Assembly (NCBI GenBank): GCA_027485695.1
Contig: JAIXQO010000003.1
Span: forward strand, 744,001 to 808,000
Direction: 5' to 3'
Origin: Pseudomonadota bacterium
Lineage (GTDB): Bacteria; Bdellovibrionota; UBA1018
DNA length: 64,000 nt
Position numbers and translations under genes: made by a program. Numbering within the stretch: position 1 is the first letter of the stretch; each line of letters starts with the position of its first letter. The notes below the pieces were generated by a model, which did not search any database, was not told where the DNA came from, and saw only the letters and a program-made list of their open reading frames with translations. Below are positions 1 to 8,638 of the stretch, in pieces.

Positions 1-676
1 AACGACGTTCCCAGTCGGGAGCCATTTCTGCAACCGCGTTCACGAGTCTATGGATGCCCTGAAAGATGTCTTTCAGGGGTGCGGCTTCTTCCATGTAGGC
101 AGGGGTCGTGACCACTCGATGTTTTTCATCAATCACACATTCGGACGCCGAAGCGACCCGGTGAAACTGTCCGAGTTTTTCGAGTTCATCTGAGGCGCCG
201 CTTTTTTGCCCGAGAGTCATCTCGATGCCTTTGCCGCGAAAATGGATGCCGAGAATGGCGGGTGCGATGCAGATGGCGCCGATCGGTCGCTTGAGTTCGT
301 AGAACTGATCCAGCACTCGAGCAAGCTGCGGATGCACGGTACCCTTGGATCCCTCGCGAGCGAATGAACACAGGTTCTTGGCCGCACCGAATCCACCAGG
401 AATCAAGAGGCCAGAGTATTGAGTTGGATTCAGCTCTACCAGTGGTTGAACATCGCCACGTGCGATTCTTGCGGCTTCAGTCCGTTGGTTTCGTTTCTCA
501 CCGGGAACGGATTCTCCCGTCAAACAATTCACGACATCGGATTGGTCTTCGTCGGGAGCAAAACACTGAAACTCTGCGCCGATTGTCGAAAGAGCATGAA
601 GCGTGGCAATGGCCTCACGAATCTCCGTACCGTCTTTGAAGCCAGATCCACACAAGATGACCGCGAATTTTTTCAT
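1..676 (-). CDS. elbB: ElbB-type DJ-1/PfpI-like glyoxalase-family protein, 3' end outside window
   Basis: Read on the minus strand from an ATG at 676 this frame is open to the window edge for 225 codons. It begins MKKFAVILCGSGFKDGTEI, typical of ElbB, and keeps the family pattern of a nucleophile-elbow region (GAICIAPAIL) after the LIPGGFGAAKNLC segment. ElbB proteins belong to the class I glutamine-amidotransferase-like/DJ-1 superfamily; the E. coli protein is about 217 residues with reported glyoxalase activity, so only a few residues should be missing here. The cytoplasmic role is uncertain (older annotation: isoprenoid biosynthesis). It is divergent from the CpaF-like gene at 815, with about 138 bp between them. 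Confidence 0.88.
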   Translation of the reverse strand, partial: MKKFAVILCGSGFKDGTEIREAIATLHALSTIGAEFQCFAPDEDQSDVVNCLTGESVPGEKRNQRTEAARIARGDVQPLVELNPTQYSGLLIPGGFGAAKNLCSFAREGSKGTVHPQLARVLDQFYELKRPIGAICIAPAILGIHFRGKGIEMTLGQKSGASDELEKLGQFHRVASASECVIDEKHRVVTTPAYMEEAAPLKDIFQGIHRLVNAVAEMAPDWERR

Positions 677-814
677 GAGGTGAGCCCTTTCGTATCGTTG
701 CCCCGAGTTCATCACGTATGGGATCCCGGCACAATGCTGGATCGGCTCCTGGAGTTGACTGTATTGGGAATTTTCCTCAGACTTGGAGTACGGCTTTTTT
801 CCTGCGAGAAAAAT

Positions 815-1399
815 ATGAAAATTGAACTGAATCGCTTCGTACAGTTTTGTGAAACGACTCCGCACCGCGAGGTGCTAAAGGTTCAGAGAAAGCGCCACCG
901 CGACTTTTTAGAATCTTACCAAGGTTCCAGTACGAAATTCGTTAAGCCCGACGGTGGAGGCCTGACAGAAGAAGGCGAGAGCCTAATTCGTAGGCAAGCA
1001 GATGAGGCCATTCAAGAAGTGGCTCCGGACCTAGATCCGGAACGGCGTATTTGGTTACAATCGCTGTGTTACTCGACTTTGGTTGGGTTAGGACCTTTGG
1101 ATCTACTTTTGGAGCTGGAGTCGCCGATTCTCGACCTGGTCCTGGAAGCAGATCGCCCTATACGCATACTAGAAACCGAAGAAGGCACTTATCGCGAACT
1201 CCCCATCAGTTACTTCGATCAGAATGATTGGCGGAGATCAGTCGATCGGATCTGCGCGCCGAATGGATGGCGAATAGATCAGAAACACCCCGTTTTACAG
1301 TCCAAGTGGCGTGGATGGACGCTCGAAGTAGTCTACCCATCTCCGTTGTTTGGTGGCGAGCCGAGAACTCCTTGGATGCGTTTGCACCGAGACGCCTGA
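815..1399 (+). CDS. Stand-alone protein resembling the N-terminal domain of CpaF/TadA secretion ATPases
   Basis: A 194-residue protein starting at the ATG of MKIELNRF; the frame is open further upstream but that part is antisense to elbB. The middle reads LVGLGPLDLLLE followed by a strand-rich section (ILDLVLEADRPIRIL), then RICAPNGWRIDQKHPVL and a closing MRLHR. This follows the order of the N-terminal domain of CpaF/TadA pilus ATPases (GLGPLE..LL, then a GRRIDE-like segment, then TIRKF). The Walker A, Walker B and His boxes of the ATPase domain are absent: translation stops exactly where the ATPase domain would begin. It could be a regulator or decoy subunit of a Tad/type II-IV system, or the remnant of a full-length gene. 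The ribosome binding site is weak. Confidence 0.6.
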   Translation: MKIELNRFVQFCETTPHREVLKVQRKRHRDFLESYQGSSTKFVKPDGGGLTEEGESLIRRQADEAIQEVAPDLDPERRIWLQSLCYSTLVGLGPLDLLLELESPILDLVLEADRPIRILETEEGTYRELPISYFDQNDWRRSVDRICAPNGWRIDQKHPVLQSKWRGWTLEVVYPSPLFGGEPRTPWMRLHRDA

Positions 1400-1481
1400 A
1401 AGTCCAATGATACCCGGGGGTTTCCCGACCTCTCCAACGGGGGGTGACCCTCTAAACTTCGAAATTTTCGAACCTGCCACA

Positions 1482-1511
1482 TTGACAACTTCCGGCCGTC
1501 CGACGTAAGTG
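1482..1511 (+). promoter_or_regulatory. Probable sigma-70-type promoter of tRNA-Val
   Basis: A consensus -35 box TTGACA (1482-1487) is followed after 18 bp by a weaker -10 candidate, TAAGTG (1506-1511). A start near 1518 would leave about 15 nt of leader before the tRNA. The -35 match is strong and the -10 match is poor. Confidence 0.5.
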
Positions 1512-1532
1512 TATGGCATCTCACCACATTGT

Positions 1533-1607
1533 TGGAGCGTAGCTCAGTGGCAGAGCGCCGCCTTCACACGGCGGATGTCGTAGGTTCAACCCCTATCGCT
1601 CCAACCA
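1533..1607 (+). tRNA. tRNA-Val (anticodon CAC)
   Basis: A complete cloverleaf can be drawn: acceptor TGGAGCG pairs with CGCTCCA, the D-arm includes AGCTCAGTGG, and the anticodon stem CCGCC/GGCGG encloses loop TTCACAC, giving anticodon CAC. The T-arm contains GGTTCAACCCC. The discriminator A is followed by an encoded CCA (1605-1607). It decodes GUG. The last 17 nt of the tRNA plus 3 flanking bases are repeated exactly 234 bp downstream (see the repeat entry). Confidence 0.96.
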
Positions 1608-1844
1608 TTTCCTTCTTCTTCTCCCCCTATTTATTGTTGTGACTGTTTAAGCGTCGGTTCTTGCTAGAACGTGGCTTCGCTTTTTTTTGGTGTAGGGGGA
1701 GAAGAAGAAGGAAAAAGTGGGTCGAGTAGGGGTTGTGGTTCCGACGTTAAAATATCGCTTCGCGATTTTTTTACGTCTCACCCCCGCGTCGCATCGAACG
1801 CCGTTGGCGTTCGCCGCACTCGCTCCCTATCGCTCCAACCATTT
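1591..1844 (+). repeat. tRNA-Val tail duplication: 20-bp direct repeat of the tRNA 3' end bounding a structured spacer
   Basis: CCCTATCGCTCCAACCATTT occurs at 1591-1610 (tRNA 3' strand of T-arm and acceptor, CCA, plus TTT) and again at 1825-1844. Between the copies lies no plausible gene. There is a perfect 22-bp inverted repeat (1608-1629 with 1693-1714), a 16-bp stem with two mismatches and a TTC loop (1743-1758 with 1762-1777), and a perfect 8-bp stem with a GTT loop (1795-1802 with 1806-1813). A reverse-complement fragment of the T-arm (TAGGGGTTG) lies near 1727. A terminator follows the second copy, so both copies could lie on one tRNA transcript. The layout resembles the tail repeats of E. 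coli tyrT (178-bp units starting with 19 bp of tRNA 3' end); whether an RNA is processed from it is unknown. Confidence 0.8.
1651..1688 (+). terminator. Probable first intrinsic terminator behind tRNA-Val
   Basis: An interrupted stem (AAGCG...GTTCT/AGAAC...CGCTT) is followed directly by eight T at 1681-1688. The whole hairpin lies inside the loop of the 22-bp inverted repeat 1608-1629/1693-1714. Confidence 0.5.
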
Positions 1845-1855
1845 AATTTTTCAGA

Positions 1856-1883
1856 GCTGACTGATCAAACAGTCGGCTTTTTT
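1856..1883 (+). terminator. Intrinsic terminator after the second tRNA-tail copy
   Basis: GCTGACTG and CAGTCGGC form an 8-bp stem (one G-U pair) around a 6-nt loop, followed by TTTTTT. It is oriented for plus-strand transcription and would end any tRNA-Val read-through transcript before the convergent lipoprotein gene. Confidence 0.75.
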
Positions 1884-1931
1884 ATTTTTAGAGCCATTCG
1901 GGATCGGCCGGATCTATCTAGGCTTTTTCTA

Positions 1932-4900
1932 TCACGGCGCGACCCGGAGGATTCGCTGCTTCGTCGGTTGAGTAATCAATAGTCCCGCAGGAGTAAGTGC
2001 AAGGCGCACCTCACCCGAAAGTGATGTTCCCGTAAAAGAGTAAGCAGTATCGGTTGCTGCGCTGACTGTTCCGTTTGTGACGGCTGTTGGTACGAATTTT
2101 CGAACGACGCTAGATCCGTTCACATAATAAGTGATTCCCGATCCAAAAACGCCGGAGATCTCGGTAGAAAAATCGTAAATGGCGTCTTGGAAGGTCGTTC
2201 CTGCGGCGAATCCTGTTGCCGTTCGGTAGTCGACGACGTCATAGATACAAGGCGCGGTTCCCGCAACGGGGCAGGCGGTTCCCGCTGTTTGCGACGCTAT
2301 GCTGATTCTTCTTAAGAAGTTACCGTCCCAAATCATGAGGTCACCGGCATAGGTTCCGCTTGGAATGACTCGAACTATTTTCACGTTAAAGAGGCTCGCT
2401 CCAAGCGCGCTTTTTCCATGATCTGAAGCGGAATAAGTGGCAGTGCCTGTAGTGCCCGCAATTCGGGTAAGCGTGCTTCCGTTCGAGGAGTAGATAAAGG
2501 CGTCGTTATTTCCATTTTTTGCGGCGAAATAGGTGTTTCCGTTTGATGTGACTGCCGGAAAATTGTCCGAATCGTACATGACCGATGAACTTCTTCCGCC
2601 GCGGCCGCCGCTAATATATAAACCCGCCCCCGAGATTGACGCGCCGGTTGCAAGCGGATATCCGGGCTGAACCGTAGTGCAAAACCACGTTATGACGTCC
2701 GATATCGTACTAGTACCGACGATGAATTTCGTTAATCCAAGGTTAGCGGCGCAGCTCGAACCAGTCACAAAAGCACTGAAGTCCGGGTTGAACCCAACCC
2801 GCATCTTAGAGTCTGTGGTCATGGCGTACCATCGCGTCGATGTGACGTATGGAGTAGATGACATATTAATCGTGCGTTGGTGTCCGCCGATACTGACCAT
2901 GAGTTTTCCGGTATTTGAGTCGTACGCGATGTCGATCAGATCACCGAACCCGACCAGTGCTGGATCGTTGCCATTTCCCATGGTAGCGAGGCTATTTCCA
3001 GCGTAGAGCGTGTAAGCGCTTGAGCTAGGCATCGCTGCGGCGTCCACAACATTTATTGTATTCAATGAATAGTGAACCAAGAGCCGCGTCGAGTTTGCAC
3101 CGATGGCGAGGAATCCGCTGGAATCATTGTTGTCAAAAGGTACGCTGCTTGGGGTTAGAAAAGATTCGGTCGCAAGGTCGTAAATGCTGATGTTTCGACC
3201 GACGTGTCTCGGTGCACAGTAAATTTTATTGTCGAATTGAGTACCTCGGCAGAATCGGGGCTCATTTGTATCAGAATACGGAATTCCGGTTCTGCCGACT
3301 ATATAGGTGCCAGAGGAACTCGAATAATCGAGGCGGTAATGTCGACTACCGGCGATCCATATTTTCGATGCTGTAGCGTCGGCGAACAACAGGAAGTGGT
3401 TTCCGCTTCCTGTTGCGGAGCCGATACTTGTGGCTTCCGAACCCAATGGAGGGTTCGAGGAGAGATTTGATCCGTCTCCATGAATCAGTACAGGCGTAGA
3501 CCCGCTCGTCTGGAGGTCGAGCCGATAGAGTCGGGCATTCACAACCGAAGTGAAGAAGATGAGGTAGCGGTTGCCCGCGAGAAAATGATTCGGACTGGCG
3601 ATAGCGTAGCTTGCAAGGTTCCTGACTTCCAGGACCATCGCGTCTGAAGTTCGAATGGAGAGTAAGTTGGTGCAACCGAGACTATAGACATACATGATCG
3701 TTCCATCGGCATTCATGCCGAGGATTTCTGGAAAAGTTAAGCCGTCGGTTCCAGCCGCGCTAGCACTGGCGTTAGCTGTGGCCGTGCATCCAGCTACTTC
3801 CTGCTTCCCTGCGAATTCGGTAACGTAGCCAGTCAGTCGATCGATCTTCATGATCGCGGAGGCTTTGCGGTAGTAAATATTTCCTTCGGCATCTCCCGTG
3901 ATAGAACCTCTGGTACTCGCATTCGTGGTTACGTTCGCGATGCTCGCATTCACGTTTTTCTGGTTGTAAGTGGGGTCGCCCATGAAAACACTCCAACCGC
4001 CGGTCGAAACCATCTGAGAATAAGCGCTTTTCACGACCCCGGCGGCGGATTTACAGCCGACGAGAATGCGAAACGGTTTTCCGGTCATGCTCGTTCCGGT
4101 CGGCGTCGTCGAGGGTACGGTCCAGTTGTAAGAACCTGATAGGCCACCTCCTTGATTGTTCGTAAGGTTCGTTGCGATATCAAAGAATGTCGAACCGTCA
4201 TCGATCGTATATCGGATGTATGGGATGGCATCCGTTGCTAGACCTTGAGCACTTTCGCAACGCCATTCGATCGGAACCACCTGGCCAGGAGTGTAGTTTT
4301 GGCTGGCGACAGGAGACTGGAGTGTAATCACCGGCGGTGTCCCGAAATCGAGATTAATGTTAGCGGTCCTGGCACTGCTGACGTTTCCGACGCTGTCGCG
4401 AACCCAAACATAAACCGTTTTTGCGTCACTTGTAGCGCTTAGGCTGAATGAAGTGGATGAGCTATAGCTCAACCAACCGCCGGAAACTGGGGAGCTTGAT
4501 TCCGAAAGTTGCATGTGGGTAATCGCACTTGAAGTCCCACCTGCAACCGGGTCGGTGGCGGCGATGGCCACTGAAATCGACGGAAGCGCGGTGGTTGAGG
4601 ATCCACCTGCGAGCGTAAATGACGAAACCGTAGGAGCCGTTGAATCTAGCGAGAAAGAGCCGCTGGTTTGTACGGCGGTATTGCCCGCTCGATCGACGAA
4701 CGAAACTCTTAATTTTGCGGCATTGGAATCTCCGACCGGAACCGAGTAGCTCGCGAGTGAAAATGCCTGAGCGTTAAGACTTCCTGTCGTCGAAGTGACG
4801 CTTCCGATGTTCATCCATGCAGTACCGTTGTAGAATTCGACCACAAACGAATGACCGCTCGAGGCGTTCGTTTCTGTAACCGTCCAGTTTACTGAGCTAG

Positions 4901-7900
4901 TCTGAGCCCCGCGCAGCGCGCTGGGTACCGTGATCGCGATCACGGGCGCGACGGTATCAACCGTCCAACTGCTCACCGCGGCCGTACCCGTGTTGTCTGC
5001 GGAATCAATGGCGCGGACGCTGACGGTGTGCAGTCCATCAGTAAGTCCAGTGTATGAATAGGGAGAAGTACAAGCGACGTAGGCCCCAGAGTCGATTTTA
5101 CACTCGAAGCCAGTGACTGTTCCGCCACCGGTATCAGTGGCAGTGAATCCGATACTTGCGTTTGTGGTGTTCACGTACGTGGCGGGAGTTGAGGTGAGTG
5201 TCGTCGTAGGTGCGGTAGAATCAATCCCCCAGCTCGAACTGACGTCTGTACCGACGTTTCCGGCAGTATCAATCGCGCGAACATAAAAAGTATGGGCTCC
5301 CGCGGTCAGTCCAGTCAAACTCTTGGGGCTGATGCAGCTTGAAAAAGCTCCACTATCGACTTTGCACTCGAAGCCCGCGACCGTGCCTCCTCCGGTATCA
5401 ACTCCTGAAAAAGTGAAATTAGCCGTACTTAGGCGAGTGAGCGTGGCGGGCCCAGAGCCGATGGTCGTAGTCGGAGCTGTTTGGTCGATCGTCCAACCGT
5501 GAGTGATCTCCGTGCCTATGTTGCCGGCGGTATCTATTGCACGAACTCTAAACGTATGCGCGCCTGCGGTAAGGCTACTCAAAGCGATCGGCGAATTGCA
5601 GGCGGCAAACGTAGCGTTATCCGCCGAGCATTCGATGGAGGAGACGCTTCCGCCGCCCGTATCGTTCGCCGTGAAAGTGAAACTCGCGGAGGTCGAAGAG
5701 GTCAGCGCGCTCGGAATGCTTGTCAGCGTACTCGTAGGTCCAGTTAAATCTACGGTCCAAGAAACCGACGTCGCAGTTCCGATATTCCCTGCCGAATCAA
5801 TTGCGCGTACGTCGATCGTATGCGGTCCTTGAACTATTCCTGAGTAGGCGTGCGGTGAGCTGCACGCAGTGTAAGCGCCATTGTCGATGCTGCACTCGAA
5901 ACGTGCGACGTTCCCGCCTCCGGTGTCTGTTCCATTGAAAACTATTGAGGCAGTGGTCGTGCCCGTGAGACTCGGGGGGGCAGACCCGATTGTGACGGTG
6001 GGGGCTGCGGTATCGATCGTGAACGAAAAAGAAACGGGAATTCCCGGGTTTCCGTCGCCGTCGATCGGTCGCGTATGAAAGACGTGCGAGCCATTCGATA
6101 GACTGGTGTAGGTTTTCGGAGATGAGCATGCCGTGTAGGCGAAGGAATCGATGGCGCATTCGTAGCCGACCGCACCGGCGTCGGGTCCGGAGCTAAACGA
6201 GAACTGAACGGTTGTAAGTCGGGTTAACGCATCAGGAGAAGTATCAATCGTTGCACGCGTACTCGAAACGTCTACGGTCCAGTTTTTAGAAATCACGTTT
6301 CCGGTGTTCCCGGCAGTATCTATGGCTCTGACAGAAAACGTATGCGAGCCGTTCGAGAGGCCCGAAAAAGTCTGAGGCGAAGTACAAGGTGAATAGTTTC
6401 CGGCATCAATTTTACAATCGTAGCTCGCCACGGTTCCGCCACCAGTGTCCACAGCACTGAACGCGAATGTTCCGGTGCCTGCATAGACCAAGGCGGGCGA
6501 GAAACTGTTGAAGCTAGTAGTCGGACCACTCGTATCGATGGTCCAGCCGTAGCTCGAGGCGGCGCTGAGATTTCCAGCGCTATCGATCGATCTTACAGAA
6601 AACGTATGAGTTCCTGTCGCAAGTGAAGAATAATTCTTCGGAGACTCGCACTCGCTGTAGCTCCCGGCATCGAGCTGGCAAGTGTAACTTACGACGCTTC
6701 CACCTCCGGTGTCGCTACCAGAGAATGTAAAAGATGCACTCGCACTATTGTTGATGACTGCGGGTTGACTGGTTAGGCTCACGGTAGGAACCGATTGGTC
6801 GATCGTCCATGAATGCGAAGTCGATGCCCCCGTGTTTCCGGCGCTATCGATCGCGCGAAAAGAAAACGTGTGTGCGCCTGCTGAGAGTCCGCTAAACATT
6901 TTTGGACTCGAGCAGGTTACGTAGGCGTCCGAGTCGAGTCGGCATTCGAAACCGCCGATGGCTCCGCCTCCTGGGTCCGATCCCGTGAAACTGAATGAAG
7001 CGGTATTCAAGTTGGAGAATGCCCCCGGGCCGTTGACAAGAGTTGCGGAAGGCGGCGATTGGTCTAGAAAAAAAGTGACGACTGAAGGTTCGCTTGAGAT
7101 AGCACCGGAAGCGTCTTTGGCCCAAATCCGAATCAAATGTAAGCCGTCGCTAGTATTGGCCAGTGTATAAGGAATTGTTTGGACACCCGCCGTGGTACAA
7201 AGCTGAGTGAACATCGAATCAGCCGGTGGTTGGGCATAGTCCTCGGTGATTGCAAGCCAGGAAAAACTTTGGCAATGAACGAAACCGGCTCCGGTCTGCA
7301 TTGCCAGATTGAGTGAGGGGTTTGATACGAGGGAAACGTTTCCCGCGAGCGAAACGGAAGGCACGGTCGGAGGCGAGGTATTGGCTACCGTCAGGGTCTT
7401 TGATCGGTAATAGTATGGAAGTTGGGAGTCGATACCTCCGGAGCCATTGTCCGCTCCCACGTAGAGAGCCACCACGTGGTTTCCTTGCGCGTTTTTTCCA
7501 GGCGAATAGGTATAGGATGGCGACGTGCTCACGACCGCTCCGTCGACTTTCCAAAGGTATCGAATCGTGTATTGAGGGTTCCAGTGGCTAGCTCCTACGA
7601 AGAAACTTGCGGCCGAGTTCTCTGGAATTGCACCGGTTGGCCAGGTTGTGGACACGATTTGGGGTTGTACGTTTTGTAAGTCATTCAAAACAAAACGGTG
7701 ACCGAAGCTGGACTCGAATTGGTTTTTTAGCGCGGAGTTCGCCGCCAAAACAGCGTACGCGCCTTCGAGCGAAGACTGATCGGAGATGGCATTCGAGAGT
7801 CGCTGCAAAAGGGTCGTCATTTCATCGGGAGGAAATTCGCGGAGGGACGCGCGAAGTTCCGGAGCGCCCTGGGAAAGCATTCCGATCAACGCCATGCTGG

Positions 7901-8381
7901 CCGTGACGTTTACGTCTCCGAGTTGAGTCAGGGGAGCGCGAATCTCGCCGCCAGTGCAACCGTTCACCGTAAGCAGGTAACCGATGCCGTTTTCGACTTT
8001 TTCCGGATCGACCCCAAGTTCGATCAGGTTTTCGATTTCGTAGTGAGCTTCTACGTCTAGCAACGAGGACGTCGCGATCGGATTGGCTCCTGGATTTCCA
8101 CTCTCATCGAGGTCATAGAGATTTACTTGGATTTGCCTGTAGTCGCACGCGCTTGCGTAGGCTTCACGCGCCCAAAGAATAGTTGAAGGCGGGTCTTGCC
8201 GCGCCAGGAGGCCGGCGAGCGGCAAAATTGTGCCTCTGATATAGGCTTTGGTTCCTCCGGCCGAAACATCCGAGAAATTAGAATTGATGGCCGGTGAGCA
8301 GCTAGTCAAAACGCAAATCATCGCCGTCGCACTTAAGTGCGAAAGTAGCCGTAGGATGCGATATAAGACGACGAGTTTCAT
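1932..8381 (-). CDS. Giant lipoprotein with eight Cys-paired Ig-like repeats and a C-terminal propeller-like region
   Basis: The protein has 2149 residues. The start at 8381 is chosen because it gives a lipoprotein signal peptide (MKLVVLYRIL..., lipobox VLTSC) and has GGAAG upstream; the frame stays open another 44 codons. After an N-terminal unique region (about 30-450) there are eight units of about 88 residues, each with a pattern like FTFSGSDTGGG..., FECKIDSGAY..C.SP, GLT.G.HTF.VRAIDSAGN and a final WTID/WTVD. Two cysteines per unit could form a disulphide. Two or three divergent Ig-like domains follow. The last ~650 residues contain NHL/SMP-like phrases (DAEGNIYYR, IMKIDRLTGYVTEFAG), suggesting a beta-propeller. 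It is probably anchored to the outer membrane and surface exposed; an adhesion or sensing role is inferred. Confidence 0.85.
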   Translation of the reverse strand: MKLVVLYRILRLLSHLSATAMICVLTSCSPAINSNFSDVSAGGTKAYIRGTILPLAGLLARQDPPSTILWAREAYASACDYRQIQVNLYDLDESGNPGANPIATSSLLDVEAHYEIENLIELGVDPEKVENGIGYLLTVNGCTGGEIRAPLTQLGDVNVTASMALIGMLSQGAPELRASLREFPPDEMTTLLQRLSNAISDQSSLEGAYAVLAANSALKNQFESSFGHRFVLNDLQNVQPQIVSTTWPTGAIPENSAASFFVGASHWNPQYTIRYLWKVDGAVVSTSPSYTYSPGKNAQGNHVVALYVGADNGSGGIDSQLPYYYRSKTLTVANTSPPTVPSVSLAGNVSLVSNPSLNLAMQTGAGFVHCQSFSWLAITEDYAQPPADSMFTQLCTTAGVQTIPYTLANTSDGLHLIRIWAKDASGAISSEPSVVTFFLDQSPPSATLVNGPGAFSNLNTASFSFTGSDPGGGAIGGFECRLDSDAYVTCSSPKMFSGLSAGAHTFSFRAIDSAGNTGASTSHSWTIDQSVPTVSLTSQPAVINNSASASFTFSGSDTGGGSVVSYTCQLDAGSYSECESPKNYSSLATGTHTFSVRSIDSAGNLSAASSYGWTIDTSGPTTSFNSFSPALVYAGTGTFAFSAVDTGGGTVASYDCKIDAGNYSPCTSPQTFSGLSNGSHTFSVRAIDTAGNTGNVISKNWTVDVSSTRATIDTSPDALTRLTTVQFSFSSGPDAGAVGYECAIDSFAYTACSSPKTYTSLSNGSHVFHTRPIDGDGNPGIPVSFSFTIDTAAPTVTIGSAPPSLTGTTTASIVFNGTDTGGGNVARFECSIDNGAYTACSSPHAYSGIVQGPHTIDVRAIDSAGNIGTATSVSWTVDLTGPTSTLTSIPSALTSSTSASFTFTANDTGGGSVSSIECSADNATFAACNSPIALSSLTAGAHTFRVRAIDTAGNIGTEITHGWTIDQTAPTTTIGSGPATLTRLSTANFTFSGVDTGGGTVAGFECKVDSGAFSSCISPKSLTGLTAGAHTFYVRAIDTAGNVGTDVSSSWGIDSTAPTTTLTSTPATYVNTTNASIGFTATDTGGGTVTGFECKIDSGAYVACTSPYSYTGLTDGLHTVSVRAIDSADNTGTAAVSSWTVDTVAPVIAITVPSALRGAQTSSVNWTVTETNASSGHSFVVEFYNGTAWMNIGSVTSTTGSLNAQAFSLASYSVPVGDSNAAKLRVSFVDRAGNTAVQTSGSFSLDSTAPTVSSFTLAGGSSTTALPSISVAIAATDPVAGGTSSAITHMQLSESSSPVSGGWLSYSSSTSFSLSATSDAKTVYVWVRDSVGNVSSARTANINLDFGTPPVITLQSPVASQNYTPGQVVPIEWRCESAQGLATDAIPYIRYTIDDGSTFFDIATNLTNNQGGGLSGSYNWTVPSTTPTGTSMTGKPFRILVGCKSAAGVVKSAYSQMVSTGGWSVFMGDPTYNQKNVNASIANVTTNASTRGSITGDAEGNIYYRKASAIMKIDRLTGYVTEFAGKQEVAGCTATANASASAAGTDGLTFPEILGMNADGTIMYVYSLGCTNLLSIRTSDAMVLEVRNLASYAIASPNHFLAGNRYLIFFTSVVNARLYRLDLQTSGSTPVLIHGDGSNLSSNPPLGSEATSIGSATGSGNHFLLFADATASKIWIAGSRHYRLDYSSSSGTYIVGRTGIPYSDTNEPRFCRGTQFDNKIYCAPRHVGRNISIYDLATESFLTPSSVPFDNNDSSGFLAIGANSTRLLVHYSLNTINVVDAAAMPSSSAYTLYAGNSLATMGNGNDPALVGFGDLIDIAYDSNTGKLMVSIGGHQRTINMSSTPYVTSTRWYAMTTDSKMRVGFNPDFSAFVTGSSCAANLGLTKFIVGTSTISDVITWFCTTVQPGYPLATGASISGAGLYISGGRGGRSSSVMYDSDNFPAVTSNGNTYFAAKNGNNDAFIYSSNGSTLTRIAGTTGTATYSASDHGKSALGASLFNVKIVRVIPSGTYAGDLMIWDGNFLRRISIASQTAGTACPVAGTAPCIYDVVDYRTATGFAAGTTFQDAIYDFSTEISGVFGSGITYYVNGSSVVRKFVPTAVTNGTVSAATDTAYSFTGTSLSGEVRLALTPAGLLITQPTKQRILRVAP

Positions 8382-8582
8382 AGGTGCTTCCGAGAAACGT
8401 ACAACGAGGAACGTCTCTATTTTTACATAGGTGTTTACACAGCGGAATGTGTCGAGGTGGACCCACTGGAACATGTTCTTTTTTTCTGATTCGCCACTCA
8501 TTTTTAAGGGCATGTGGAGGAGTGACCAGGTTCGATCTAGGACGTTTTCTCGGAAATCATGTAGAAATAGCGGTGTTTTCTT

Positions 8583-8604
8583 AAAAGAAACGATCGTTTC
8601 TTTT
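8583..8604. promoter_or_regulatory. Perfect 22-bp palindrome between divergent genes, candidate operator
   Basis: The sequence is its own reverse complement over 22 bp, centred on CGATCG with arms AAAAGAAA/TTTCTTTT. It lies 34 bp before the ATG at 8639 and about 200 bp upstream of the divergent lipoprotein start at 8381. Its lack of a loop favours a dimeric regulator site over a transcript hairpin. The regulator is unknown. Confidence 0.5.
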
Positions 8605-8638
8605 GATTTTATATTTGTTAAGTGTAAAAGATTGTCTC

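Noticed and set aside
419-814. Upstream extension of the CpaF-like reading frame by 132 codons
   Set aside because: This part is antisense to elbB, which is clearly coding on the minus strand; the CpaF similarity begins well after the ATG at 815.
1591-1844. attL/attR sites of an integrated element at tRNA-Val
   Set aside because: The two copies are only 234 bp apart with no integrase or cargo, so a tail duplication explains them better.
1671-1982. Open frame of 103 codons downstream of tRNA-Val
   Set aside because: It crosses two terminators and the stem-loops, lacks an SD and a plausible protein composition.
5503-5832. Plus-strand frames opposite the giant lipoprotein gene
   Set aside because: Shadow frames of the repetitive minus-strand gene, with no SD or domain similarity.
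4821-6900. Periodic DNA repeats suggestive of a CRISPR or satellite array
   Set aside because: They are the ~265-bp coding units of the lipoprotein's Ig-like domains; similarity is in the protein pattern and there are no constant short repeats with unique spacers.
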